From NCBI GenBank assembly GCA_002451695.1, contig DKDC01000007.1:17158-23615 (forward strand): a stretch of DNA of 6,458 bases. Reading direction: 5' to 3'. Each line of letters starts with the position of its first letter. Positions within the stretch are counted from its first letter, which is position 1. The stretch comes from Prevotellaceae bacterium UBA6858. Lineage in GTDB: Bacteria > Bacteroidota > Bacteroidia > Bacteroidales > Bacteroidaceae. Positions 1-6,250 of this stretch are shown here, one piece after another. Position numbers and translations under genes: made by a program. The notes beneath the pieces were generated by a model, which worked only from the letters and a program-made list of their open reading frames with translations, was not told the DNA's origin and ran no database searches.

Positions 1-42
1 AACTACATCGGACATAGTTTTGGCTATATGTAACCATTTGGA
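1..42. repeat. Short palindromic repeat: one clear copy plus one decayed copy
   Basis: Positions 1-19 read AACTACATCGGACATAGTT, an imperfect 19-bp palindrome with outer arms AACTA/TAGTT. It matches the unit at 6187-6203 at 15 of 17 positions, so it belongs to the same family as the array at 6166-6249. Exactly 21 bp further on, at 22-36, a weaker copy (GGCTATATGTAACCA) keeps the CTATAT core and the AC near the right arm. More copies may lie to the left, because the window begins inside the first unit. The match between the two loci is seen directly. The function is unknown. Confidence 0.6.
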
Positions 43-125
43 TAACAAATGCTTATCGGGGAATTGTGTATAACTGTAATTCTCTGTTAGTCAAAATGTT
101 CTGAAAAATGTGTGCTTCGCGCATG

Positions 126-174
126 GTAAAACAAAAACGGTGTGGTCATCATTGCTTTGACCACACCGCTTTTT
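126..174 (-). terminator. Intrinsic terminator, probably bidirectional
   Basis: A perfect 11-bp stem, CGGTGTGGTCA (138-148) with TGACCACACCG (158-168), encloses a 9-nt loop. Read on the minus strand it lies about 20 nt after the trpB stop codon and is followed by TTTTTGTTTT, a good U-tract. On the plus strand it is followed by CTTTTT, so it could also end transcription coming from the left. That would fit a convergent gene beyond the window edge, which is inference. Confidence 0.88.
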
Positions 175-189
175 ATTATGGTTCGCTTA

Positions 190-1563
190 TTATAACCCTT
201 TGTTCAGAGGCTCAACCTCTTCAAGGTTGTTTTCGAGTTCCGCTTCCGAAGGGGAATAGTTCTGTATGTCCCCTGCGATGTAGCGGTCGTATGCCGCCAT
301 GTCGATAAGTCCGTGTCCCGAGAGGTTGAAAAGCAGGACCTTTTTCTTGCCTTCAATCTTGCATTTCTCGGCTTCCTGTATTGTGGCGGCTATGGCGTGG
401 CACGATTCGGGCGCGGGGATGATGCCTTCGGTGCGGGCAAACATAAGCCCGGCTTTGAAAGAGTCGGTTTGCTTTATGTCAACGCCGTGGAGGTAGCCGT
501 CTTTCAGGAGCTGCGAAATGATTACGCCCGCTCCGTGATAGCGCAAGCCTCCGGCGTGGATGTTTGCCGGCTGGAAGTTGTGTCCGATGGTGTACATGGG
601 AAGCAGCGGTGTGTATCCGCTTTCGTCTCCGAAGTCGTACTCGAATTTGCCGCGTGTGAGCTTGGGGCAGGCTTCCGGCTCCGCCGCAATGAACTCCGTG
701 TTCTTGCCTTCGAGAATGTTGTGGCGCATGAAGGGGAATGCTATTCCGCTGAAGTTTGAGCCGCCGCCGAAGCAGGCTATGACCTTGTCGGGGTATTCCC
801 CCGCCATTTCCATTTGCTTTTCGGCTTCAAGGCCGATGACTGTTTGGTGGAGGGAAACGTGGTTGAGCACCGAGCCGAGGCAATACTTGCAGTTTGGCGT
901 GTTTATGGCAAGCTCTATCGCCTCTGAAATGGCTGTGCCGAGCGAGCCGTTGCAGTTGGGGTCAACAGTGAGGATGTCCTTTCCCGCCCGGGTGCTCATG
1001 GAGGGGCTTGCCGTTACTTGCGCACCGAAAGTCTGCATCATGCTGCGGCGGTAGGGCTTTTGCTCATAGCTTATTTTCACCATGTAAACAGCAAGTTCAA
1101 GCCCGAATTGGCGGCAGGCGTATGAAAGCGCCGTTCCCCATTGGCCCGCGCCTGTTTCTGTGGTAACGTTTGTTACGCCCTCGTTTTTGCAATACCATGC
1201 CTGTGCAAGAGCGGAGTTGAGCTTGTGCGAACCCACGGGGCTTACGCTTTCGTTCTTGAAATATATGTGGGCTGGGGTGTCGAGGGCCTTTTCAAGGGCA
1301 TAAGCCCTTACGAGCGGGGTGCACCTGTAGTTTTTGTACAGGTCTCTCACCTCATCGGGAATGTCAATCCATGCGTTCTTCTGGTCGAGTTCCTGCTGCG
1401 AGCAAGCCTTTGTGAAAATGGGGTATAAATCCTCCGGGGACAATGCCTCTCGCGTCTTGGGATTGAGGAAAGGCATCGGTTTGTTCTTCATGTCGGCCTG
1501 AATGTTATACCACTGTGTCGGTATTTCGGCTTCGGGCAACATAAACTTTTTTGTAGCTGTCAT
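190..1563 (-). CDS. trpB: Tryptophan synthase beta chain, TrpB2 type
   Basis: This 457-residue protein is a PLP-dependent fold-type II enzyme that condenses indole with serine to form tryptophan in the cytoplasm. The PLP-binding lysine is K114 in GSHKLNSA (111-118). The catalytic glutamate is E136 in ETGAGQWG (136-143); the tryptophan after AGQ is typical of TrpB2 rather than TrpB1, which has AGQHG. The PLP phosphate loop is GGGSN (266-270), and the C-terminal LSGHG (414-418) contacts the cofactor ring. The length fits TrpB2 (about 420-460 residues), which is longer than TrpB1 (about 400). No trpA or other trp gene is next to it, as is usual for TrpB2, which is thought to work without TrpA, perhaps as an indole-salvage enzyme. 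The ATG at 1563 lies about 30 nt below a Bacteroidota -7 element, and a strong hairpin terminator follows the stop, so it is probably monocistronic. The family call is very secure; the physiological role is less so. Confidence 0.95.
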   Translation of the reverse strand: MTATKKFMLPEAEIPTQWYNIQADMKNKPMPFLNPKTREALSPEDLYPIFTKACSQQELDQKNAWIDIPDEVRDLYKNYRCTPLVRAYALEKALDTPAHIYFKNESVSPVGSHKLNSALAQAWYCKNEGVTNVTTETGAGQWGTALSYACRQFGLELAVYMVKISYEQKPYRRSMMQTFGAQVTASPSMSTRAGKDILTVDPNCNGSLGTAISEAIELAINTPNCKYCLGSVLNHVSLHQTVIGLEAEKQMEMAGEYPDKVIACFGGGSNFSGIAFPFMRHNILEGKNTEFIAAEPEACPKLTRGKFEYDFGDESGYTPLLPMYTIGHNFQPANIHAGGLRYHGAGVIISQLLKDGYLHGVDIKQTDSFKAGLMFARTEGIIPAPESCHAIAATIQEAEKCKIEGKKKVLLFNLSGHGLIDMAAYDRYIAGDIQNYSPSEAELENNLEEVEPLNKGL

Positions 1564-1600
1564 ATATTTGCGGTTGTTTGATATTTCAATTAAACAGCAA

Positions 1601-1608
1601 CAAAATTA
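1601..1608 (-). promoter_or_regulatory. Putative trpB promoter, Bacteroidota -7 element
   Basis: On the minus strand these bases read TAATTTTG, an exact match to the Bacteroidota primary sigma factor -7 consensus TAnnTTTG. Transcription would start near position 1594, giving a leader of about 30 nt before the ATG at 1563. I see no convincing TTTG -33 element at the usual spacing; the region upstream is A/T-rich. No attenuator or leader peptide fits in so short a leader. Confidence 0.55.
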
Positions 1609-1727
1609 GTGATTATAATTTATTTTGAGGGGAAAAGAATGCAAAATCATTGTTTTCGTGCGCTAAAACAGACTTAGCTGTGAAATATCTTTTTGATTGC
1701 ATTCAAGGCGGTGTGCTTAGATTTTCA

Positions 1728-1735
1728 TATTTTTG
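1728..1735 (+). promoter_or_regulatory. Putative promoter of the ABC/salvage operon, -7 element
   Basis: The bases TATTTTTG match the Bacteroidota -7 consensus TAnnTTTG exactly. The start site would fall near 1741, leaving about 35 nt of leader before the ATG at 1777. The -33 element is weak or absent at the expected spacing. This placement also argues against the upstream TTG at 1693 as the translation start, because it would lie outside the transcript. It is the only promoter-like element I found for the four plus-strand genes. Confidence 0.5.
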
Positions 1736-1776
1736 CAGACAGTTTTGCAGAAGAAATTTCTGAAAACAAACTAAAA

Positions 1777-2427
1777 ATGGACAAGATAGAGTTTCGTAAC
1801 GTTTGCCCGGACATATTCAAGCGGCGCGGGGATATGACAGGCAGTGATGTTTGGTGCAGGGAAAGCGTAAGTTTTTCCCGTGGCAAACGCTATCTTATAG
1901 AATGCGCATCGGGAACAGGGAAATCCTCGTTTTGCAGCTATTTGGTGGGCATGAGGAACGACTTTTCCGGAGAAATACTTTTTGACGGACGCAGCTCAAG
2001 CGATTTGTCGATGAAAGAGTGGGTCGCCTTGCGCAAAAACGGAATAAGTTTGATGTTTCAGGAGCTGCGGATGTTCCCTGAACTTACGGCGTATGAGAAC
2101 GTGGAGATACGCAATGTGTTGTCGAACGCCCGGACAAAAAGCATGATAGGCGACTGGTTTGAGCGGCTTGGGCTTGGCGGGCGCATGGACTCGCTGCTCG
2201 GGCAGATGAGCTTCGGACAGCAACAGCGAGTGGCTTTGATGCGTGCACTTGCCGGCGGTTTTGACTTTCTTCTTCTTGACGAGCCCACGAGCCATCTTGA
2301 CGACAAGAACTCCGCGATAATGGCGGAACTCATAAACGAAGAGGCCGAAAGGAACAATGCCGGCGTTATTGTTACAAGCATAGGCAGACACATGGATATG
2401 GACTACGATAAAGTATATGCGCTATGA
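1777..2427 (+). CDS. ABC transporter ATP-binding protein, MacB/LolD/FtsE-like
   Basis: This 216-residue cytoplasmic ATPase would energise the membrane protein encoded immediately downstream. The ABC motifs occur in order: Walker A CASGTGKSS (43-51, K49), Q-loop with Q95 in MFQELRMFPELTAYENV, signature MSFGQQQR (144-151), Walker B FLLLDE (164-169, catalytic E169) and D-loop SHLDD. Length and Q-loop context fit the LolD/MacB/FtsE branch. There are three departures from consensus. The first Walker A glycine is cysteine (C43), the signature LSGGQ is MSFGQ, and the H-switch histidine appears to be serine (S201 in VTSIGRH). The core lysine, glutamine and glutamate remain, so it probably binds ATP, but its hydrolysis may be unusual. 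I chose the ATG at 1777 over an in-frame TTG at 1693, because the domain begins there (MDKIEFRNV) and the putative promoter lies between the two. Its stop overlaps the next start by 4 nt (ATGA), which indicates translational coupling. The transported substrate is unknown. Confidence 0.88.
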   Translation: MDKIEFRNVCPDIFKRRGDMTGSDVWCRESVSFSRGKRYLIECASGTGKSSFCSYLVGMRNDFSGEILFDGRSSSDLSMKEWVALRKNGISLMFQELRMFPELTAYENVEIRNVLSNARTKSMIGDWFERLGLGGRMDSLLGQMSFGQQQRVALMRALAGGFDFLLLDEPTSHLDDKNSAIMAELINEEAERNNAGVIVTSIGRHMDMDYDKVYAL

Positions 2428-3632
2428 ATTTGGTTGGCAAACTTCTGAAACGGCATATAAGCATCCCGCAGTTCATGGGATATTTTGCGGCAAACCTTTT
2501 CGGCATGGCGGTTGTGCTGCTTGCCGTACAATTTTATTTTGACGTGTCTCCGATTTTCGGCAGCGAAGACGGCATTCTCAAGAAACAGTTTATTGTTGTG
2601 TCGAAGCACATCGGTGCGGCGGGAACACTGTCGGGGAACACAAACACGTTTACGGACGCGGAAATAAACGAAATCTCTGCGCAGCCTTTTGCCAGGAAAG
2701 TGGGGGCGTTTCATTCCTCCCAATATCGGGTTATGGCTGCAATGAGTGTCGGTGGCGGCAACGCAGTTACTACAGATTTGTTTTTCGATGCGCTGCCTGA
2801 CGGGTTTGTGGAGGTTTCAAAGGATGCGTGGAAATATTCTCCCGGCAGCGAAAGCGTGCCTGTGATAATGCCGCGCACTTATCTAACGCTTTATAACTTT
2901 GGTTTTGCACAAAGCAGGGGACTTCCGAAAATCTCAGAGGGGCTTGCCGGAATGCTTGACGTAAGGATAATTGTAAATTCGGGCGGAAAACACGAAACGT
3001 TCAAAGGCAAGGTCGTGGGTTTCAGCGGGCGCATAAATTCAATACTTGTCCCGTTGTCCTTTATGGATTGGAGCAATGAAAGATTTGCGAAAGACGGAGA
3101 CGATTTGCCTTCTCGCCTTATCGTGGAAACGGACAATCCTGCCGATCCTGAAATATCCAAGTATATGGACGCTAAGGGCTATGATATAGCCGACGACCAG
3201 CTTGACGCAGGAAAGATGGCGTATTTCCTGCGTGTGGTTACGGGCATAGTTTTCTCGATGGGAATGCTAATAAGCGTACTTTCGTTCTACATTCTCATGC
3301 TTAGCGTGTATCTGCTTGTAGAGAAAAACTCCGACAAAATAGAAAATCTCCTGCTTATAGGGTATTCGCCGTCAAGGGCGGCAAAGCCATATTTGGGCTT
3401 TTTAATAGTGGTAAATGCCATAGTGCTGCTGTGCGCACTCGTGGGTGTTTCTTTTGTGAGATATTATTACATAGGGCTTCTTTCTGTGGCTTATCCCCAG
3501 ATTGGCGGCGGACTGATAGTACAGGCAATGGCAATGGGAGCGGCGCTTTACGCAACGGTTTCTGTTCTTGGCTTTGTGGCAATCCGTAACAAAATCCTGT
3601 CAATATGGGAAAAACGCAGGAGACGGCACTAA
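2424..3632 (+). CDS. ABC transporter permease, MacB/FtsX-type topology
   Basis: This 402-residue inner-membrane protein is the likely partner of the ATPase whose gene overlaps its start. Predicted topology is one membrane helix near the N-terminus (about 18-38), a large extracytoplasmic domain (about 40-265), and three helices at the C-terminus (about 269-299, 322-345 and 363-387), ending in a basic tail WEKRRRRH. This is the layout of MacB, LolC/E and FtsX. The stretch KIENLLLIGYSPSRAAKPYL (305-324) between helices 2 and 3 matches the characteristic cytoplasmic coupling segment (LLxxGxSxxxxxxxxL) of that superfamily. The domain of about 225 residues is bigger than that of typical FtsX (about 100), so it is closer to MacB/LolC. 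I do not recognise the specific subfamily. Such systems do mechanotransmission, lipoprotein release, peptide export or control of cell-wall hydrolases. The downstream peptidoglycan-sugar salvage genes make an envelope-linked role plausible, but this is inference. Confidence 0.82.
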   Translation: MNLVGKLLKRHISIPQFMGYFAANLFGMAVVLLAVQFYFDVSPIFGSEDGILKKQFIVVSKHIGAAGTLSGNTNTFTDAEINEISAQPFARKVGAFHSSQYRVMAAMSVGGGNAVTTDLFFDALPDGFVEVSKDAWKYSPGSESVPVIMPRTYLTLYNFGFAQSRGLPKISEGLAGMLDVRIIVNSGGKHETFKGKVVGFSGRINSILVPLSFMDWSNERFAKDGDDLPSRLIVETDNPADPEISKYMDAKGYDIADDQLDAGKMAYFLRVVTGIVFSMGMLISVLSFYILMLSVYLLVEKNSDKIENLLLIGYSPSRAAKPYLGFLIVVNAIVLLCALVGVSFVRYYYIGLLSVAYPQIGGGLIVQAMAMGAALYATVSVLGFVAIRNKILSIWEKRRRRH

Positions 3633-3657
3633 ATGGAAATCTTCAGATTTGTTTTTT

Positions 3658-5226
3658 ATGGAAAAACTTAAAGAACTTTATATAGCCACATACGGCGAAA
3701 TGCCGAAAACGACGGAACGCCTTGCCGCATCGGGAAGCAACCGCGTTTATTACCGCCTTTGCGGTGAAAAATGCCCAAACGGGAGCGTGGTAGGCGTTGT
3801 GGGGCAGTCGGCAGATGAGAACAATGCGTTCATAAACCTCACGCGGCATTTTACGCTCCGCAAGCTCCCCGTCCCGCATATTCTTGCGGTGGCGGAAGAC
3901 AAGATGCGGTATTTGCAGACCGACCTTGGAAACCGCACCTTGTATGAGGCTTTGCAAAAAGGGCGGAATGCCGGCGGAAGATATACGGTGAAAGAGAAGA
4001 AACTTTTGGAGCGCACAATAGAGGCGTTGCCGGAACTGCAATTCAGGGGGGCGAGGGGACTGGATTTCTCGTGCTGTTACCCCCAGCCGGAGTTCGACCG
4101 CACGGGGGTGCTTTTCGATATGTATTATTTCAAGTATTGTTTTTTGAAGGCGGTGAATATCGACTTTCACGAAATGAAACTTGAAGCAGCGTTCCAACTT
4201 ATGGCCGATGAACTTACGGCAGAACACAGCGAGGCTTTTCTGTACAGGGATTTCCAAGCGCGAAACGTAATGCTTTCGGATGACGGTCGGCCATATTTCA
4301 TAGATTACCAAGGCGGGAGGCGCGGACCTTGCGAATACGACGTGGCTTCGTTTTTGTGGCAGGCTTCTGCAAGATATTCCGATTCGTTGCGCAAGGAGCT
4401 GGTGGCAAAATATATCGCTTCGGCGCGCCATTATATTGACATAGACGAGAAGCATTTCCGCAAGCGTCTGCCGCTGTTTGTGCTTTTCAGACTTTTGCAG
4501 GTGCTGGGTGCTTATGGTTTTCGCGGATATTACGAGCGCAAGCCGCATTTCATAAACAGCATCCCCCCCGCGATAACCAATTTGCGCAATTTGCTTAACG
4601 AAGGGGCTTGCCCTTATCCTTACTTGAACGAGGTGCTGCTTAAAATTTGCAACCTGCCGCAATTTGAGGAACGCAAGCCCAAAGAGTTCAAGCGGGACGA
4701 TGGTTTGCGGGTTGCCACCACAAATGTTTATGCGGCTCACGAGGAGGACGGACCGCCGACTTATTCGAAATATGACGGCAAGGGGAAACTTGTGGTAAGG
4801 GTGTTCAGCTTTTCTTTCCACAAGGGCATTCCAGAGGACACAAGCGGAAACGGCGGCGGGTATGTGTTCGATTGTCGCGGCACGCATAATCCCGGTCGTT
4901 ACGAGCCTTACAAGAACCTCACAGGGCTTGACGAACCCGTGATACGCTTTCTTGAAGACGATGGGGAAATACTGAAATTCCTTGACAGCGTTTACAGACT
5001 TGCAGACTCGCACGTCATACGTTATATCCAGCGCGGCTTTACCGACATTATGTTTTCGTTCGGTTGCACAGGCGGGCAGCACCGCAGTGTGTATGGGGCG
5101 CAACATCTTGCCGAACATCTTAACCGCAAATTCGGCGTGGAGGTGAGAATTTGCCACAGGGAACAGAAAATTAACTCGGTATTGCCCGCAAACAACGAGG
5201 TGTATGACACAGCAAAAGCACAGTGA
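3658..5226 (+). CDS. amgK: AmgK-like amino-sugar kinase fused to a RapZ C-terminal domain
   Basis: This 522-residue cytoplasmic protein has two parts. Residues 1 to about 335 form an aminoglycoside-phosphotransferase-fold kinase. They show a loop SGSNRVYYR (25-33), the hinge-like YLQTDLG (85-91), a catalytic loop YRDFQARNVM (196-205, D198) and a metal-binding IDYQGGRRGPCEYDVAS (215-231, D216). The RDFQxRN and IDxQ...GPxxYD pattern is that of AmgK, which phosphorylates MurNAc or GlcNAc at the anomeric position. Residues about 379-505 match the C-terminal domain of the RNase adapter RapZ: RVFSFSFHKGIPED (381-394), the NP...LTGLDEPV segment (411-428) and GCTGGQHRSV (469-478). The N-terminal P-loop domain of RapZ is absent and the kinase takes its place. 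The highly basic end of E. coli RapZ is also reduced. The ATG at 3658 starts right at the domain, 25 nt after the permease stop; the in-frame TTG at 3568 lies inside the permease gene. The murU-like gene overlaps its end by 23 nt, which supports the MurNAc/GlcNAc salvage role. Sugar specificity is not proven by sequence. Confidence 0.88.
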   Translation: MEKLKELYIATYGEMPKTTERLAASGSNRVYYRLCGEKCPNGSVVGVVGQSADENNAFINLTRHFTLRKLPVPHILAVAEDKMRYLQTDLGNRTLYEALQKGRNAGGRYTVKEKKLLERTIEALPELQFRGARGLDFSCCYPQPEFDRTGVLFDMYYFKYCFLKAVNIDFHEMKLEAAFQLMADELTAEHSEAFLYRDFQARNVMLSDDGRPYFIDYQGGRRGPCEYDVASFLWQASARYSDSLRKELVAKYIASARHYIDIDEKHFRKRLPLFVLFRLLQVLGAYGFRGYYERKPHFINSIPPAITNLRNLLNEGACPYPYLNEVLLKICNLPQFEERKPKEFKRDDGLRVATTNVYAAHEEDGPPTYSKYDGKGKLVVRVFSFSFHKGIPEDTSGNGGGYVFDCRGTHNPGRYEPYKNLTGLDEPVIRFLEDDGEILKFLDSVYRLADSHVIRYIQRGFTDIMFSFGCTGGQHRSVYGAQHLAEHLNRKFGVEVRICHREQKINSVLPANNEVYDTAKAQ

Positions 5227-5995
5227 ACAGTCTTTGAGGCGGGCTATGATATTGGCGGCGGGAAAGGGCACACGGCTGAAACCGCTGACCGACCGCATTC
5301 CCAAGGCTCTTGTGGAAGTTGGCGGAATGCCGCTAATAATGCGCCAGCTGTTGGATTTGAAAAAATATGGCTTCAACGACATAACGGTGAATGTGCATCA
5401 TTTTGCCGATATGCTGTGCAGCTATATTGACGAAAACAAGCCGGAAGGCGTGGACGTGCACATATCTTCGGAACGCGAAAGACTTCTCAACACAGGCGGA
5501 GCGCTGAAAAAGGCGGCAGGCATATTGCTCGCAGATAACTATCCGCTTCCAGTGTTGGTTCATAACGTGGATATTTTGAGCAATATTGACTTGGATGCCT
5601 TTTTCAAAAGCTCCATGAACCATGATGCCGCCTTGCTCGTGAGCAAACGCAATTCAAACAGACAGCTTTATTTCCATCCGGAAACAATGCGCCTTCAAGG
5701 GTGGCAAAACCTGACAACAGGGGAAATGCGCAGCCCTTATCTTGATTTTACCCCTGGCAAGTGTGTAAACTACGCTTTTTCGGGTATTCATTCTTTGTCG
5801 CCAAGGGCAGTCAAAGCTATGGATGATTGGCCTGATGAGTTTTCTATAATCGACTTTTATTTGAAAGAATGCGTGAGGCTTGACATTCGCGGTGTGGTGT
5901 CGGACAATTTGAAGTTGCTTGACGTGGGAAAGCTGGACACACTGCATGAAGCAGACGAATTTGCAAAAGATTTGGCAAAAGATTGTGCGAGTTAG
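5204..5995 (+). CDS. murU: MurU-like sugar-1-phosphate nucleotidyltransferase
   Basis: This 263-residue cytoplasmic enzyme would transfer UMP from UTP to a sugar 1-phosphate, forming UDP-MurNAc (or UDP-GlcNAc) from the product of the upstream kinase. The nucleotide-binding signature LAAGKGTRLKPLTDRIPKAL is at 17-36. VHNVDILSNID (119-129) supplies the metal-binding aspartate D123, where most relatives have NGD. NYAFSGIHSLS (189-199) and FSIIDFYL (213-220) fit the substrate site, and LLDVGKLDTL (238-247) carries the second metal aspartate D240. The length suits the short MurU type, which lacks the left-handed beta-helix acetyltransferase domain of GlmU. The ATG at 5204 overlaps amgK by 23 nt and has GAGG just upstream. 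A TTG at 5234 or an ATG at 5246 would also keep the signature, so the first 14 residues are uncertain. It is the last gene of the cluster. Family membership is certain; the UDP-MurNAc product is inferred from the neighbour. Confidence 0.88.
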   Translation: MTQQKHSEQSLRRAMILAAGKGTRLKPLTDRIPKALVEVGGMPLIMRQLLDLKKYGFNDITVNVHHFADMLCSYIDENKPEGVDVHISSERERLLNTGGALKKAAGILLADNYPLPVLVHNVDILSNIDLDAFFKSSMNHDAALLVSKRNSNRQLYFHPETMRLQGWQNLTTGEMRSPYLDFTPGKCVNYAFSGIHSLSPRAVKAMDDWPDEFSIIDFYLKECVRLDIRGVVSDNLKLLDVGKLDTLHEADEFAKDLAKDCAS

Positions 5996-6090
5996 GGGCA
6001 AAGGCTCTCTGAAATTCGGATGTGATTGCATGGTTTTGCCATATTGCAGCAACAGCTTTTTTGTTTGTGCATTGCGGTTTATGCGGCGAT

Positions 6091-6120
6091 TTGCAGGGCG
6101 TATGCCATGCGCCCCTGCAA
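6091..6120 (+). terminator. Long GC-rich hairpin after murU, possible terminator
   Basis: TTGCAGGGCG (6091-6100) pairs with CGCCCCTGCAA (6110-6120) with one bulged base, and the inner TATG/CATG can extend the stem with a G-U pair. It lies about 95 nt after the murU stop. Only AATTATT-like sequence follows, with no real T-run, so it is a poor classical intrinsic terminator. It could be a 3'-end stabilising structure or a binding-site palindrome instead. The pairing is seen directly; the role is uncertain. Confidence 0.4.
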
Positions 6121-6165
6121 TTATTGCCAAGCCCAAACAGATTACTCTTTCCCCAACACCCCGAA

Positions 6166-6249
6166 AATTACATTTGATGTGGGAAAAACTACATAGGACG
6201 TAGAAAAAATTATGTCTGATGTAATTCAAATTATGTCAGACCTTTTTGG
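6166..6249. repeat. Four-unit array of imperfect palindromes with an exact 21-bp period
   Basis: Units start at 6166, 6187, 6208 and 6229. The best-formed unit, AATTATGTCTGATGTAATT (6208-6226), is a 19-bp imperfect palindrome whose non-Watson-Crick pairs would be G-T. The others begin AATTACATTTGATGT, AACTACATAGGACGTAG and AATTATGTCAGACC. A working consensus is AAYTAYRTNNGAYRTARTT. The strict 21-bp spacing is two helical turns, so each unit faces the same side of the DNA. The same element occurs at 1-19. Each unit could be an operator-like site for a dimeric protein, or the array may be a dispersed Bacteroidales intergenic repeat. No protein partner can be named. Confidence 0.7.
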
Positions 6250-6250
6250 G

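Noticed and set aside
1693..1776. N-terminal extension of the ABC ATPase from a TTG codon
   Set aside because: The extra 28 residues precede the normal beginning of the domain, and the -7 promoter element at 1728-1735 would lie inside the extension.
3568..3657. N-terminal extension of the kinase from a TTG codon inside the permease gene
   Set aside because: It would overlap the permease by 65 nt and add 30 residues with no domain match; the ATG at 3658 begins at the natural domain start.
4563..4569. Run of seven C bases within the kinase gene as a possible phase-variation tract
   Set aside because: The tract is short, encodes Ile-Pro-Pro in an intact frame, and the gene looks like housekeeping metabolism. 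Slippage is possible but nothing else supports switching.
3643..5382. A 579-codon open frame on the minus strand opposite the kinase gene
   Set aside because: It lies antisense to a gene with clear kinase and RapZ motifs. Its translation is rich in Cys, His and Arg, has no recognisable domain, and runs across two real gene boundaries, so it is a shadow frame.
5919..6203. A 94-codon plus-strand frame overlapping the murU end
   Set aside because: Its first 77 nt lie within murU in another frame, it continues through the hairpin and the repeat array, and the translation has no family character.
5654..6229. A 191-codon minus-strand frame overlapping the end of murU
   Set aside because: Most of it is antisense to the conserved part of murU and its start lies within the 21-bp repeat array. 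No protein family is recognisable.
6166..6249. CRISPR array
   Set aside because: The units repeat back to back at 21 bp with no variable spacers between them, and no cas gene is present.
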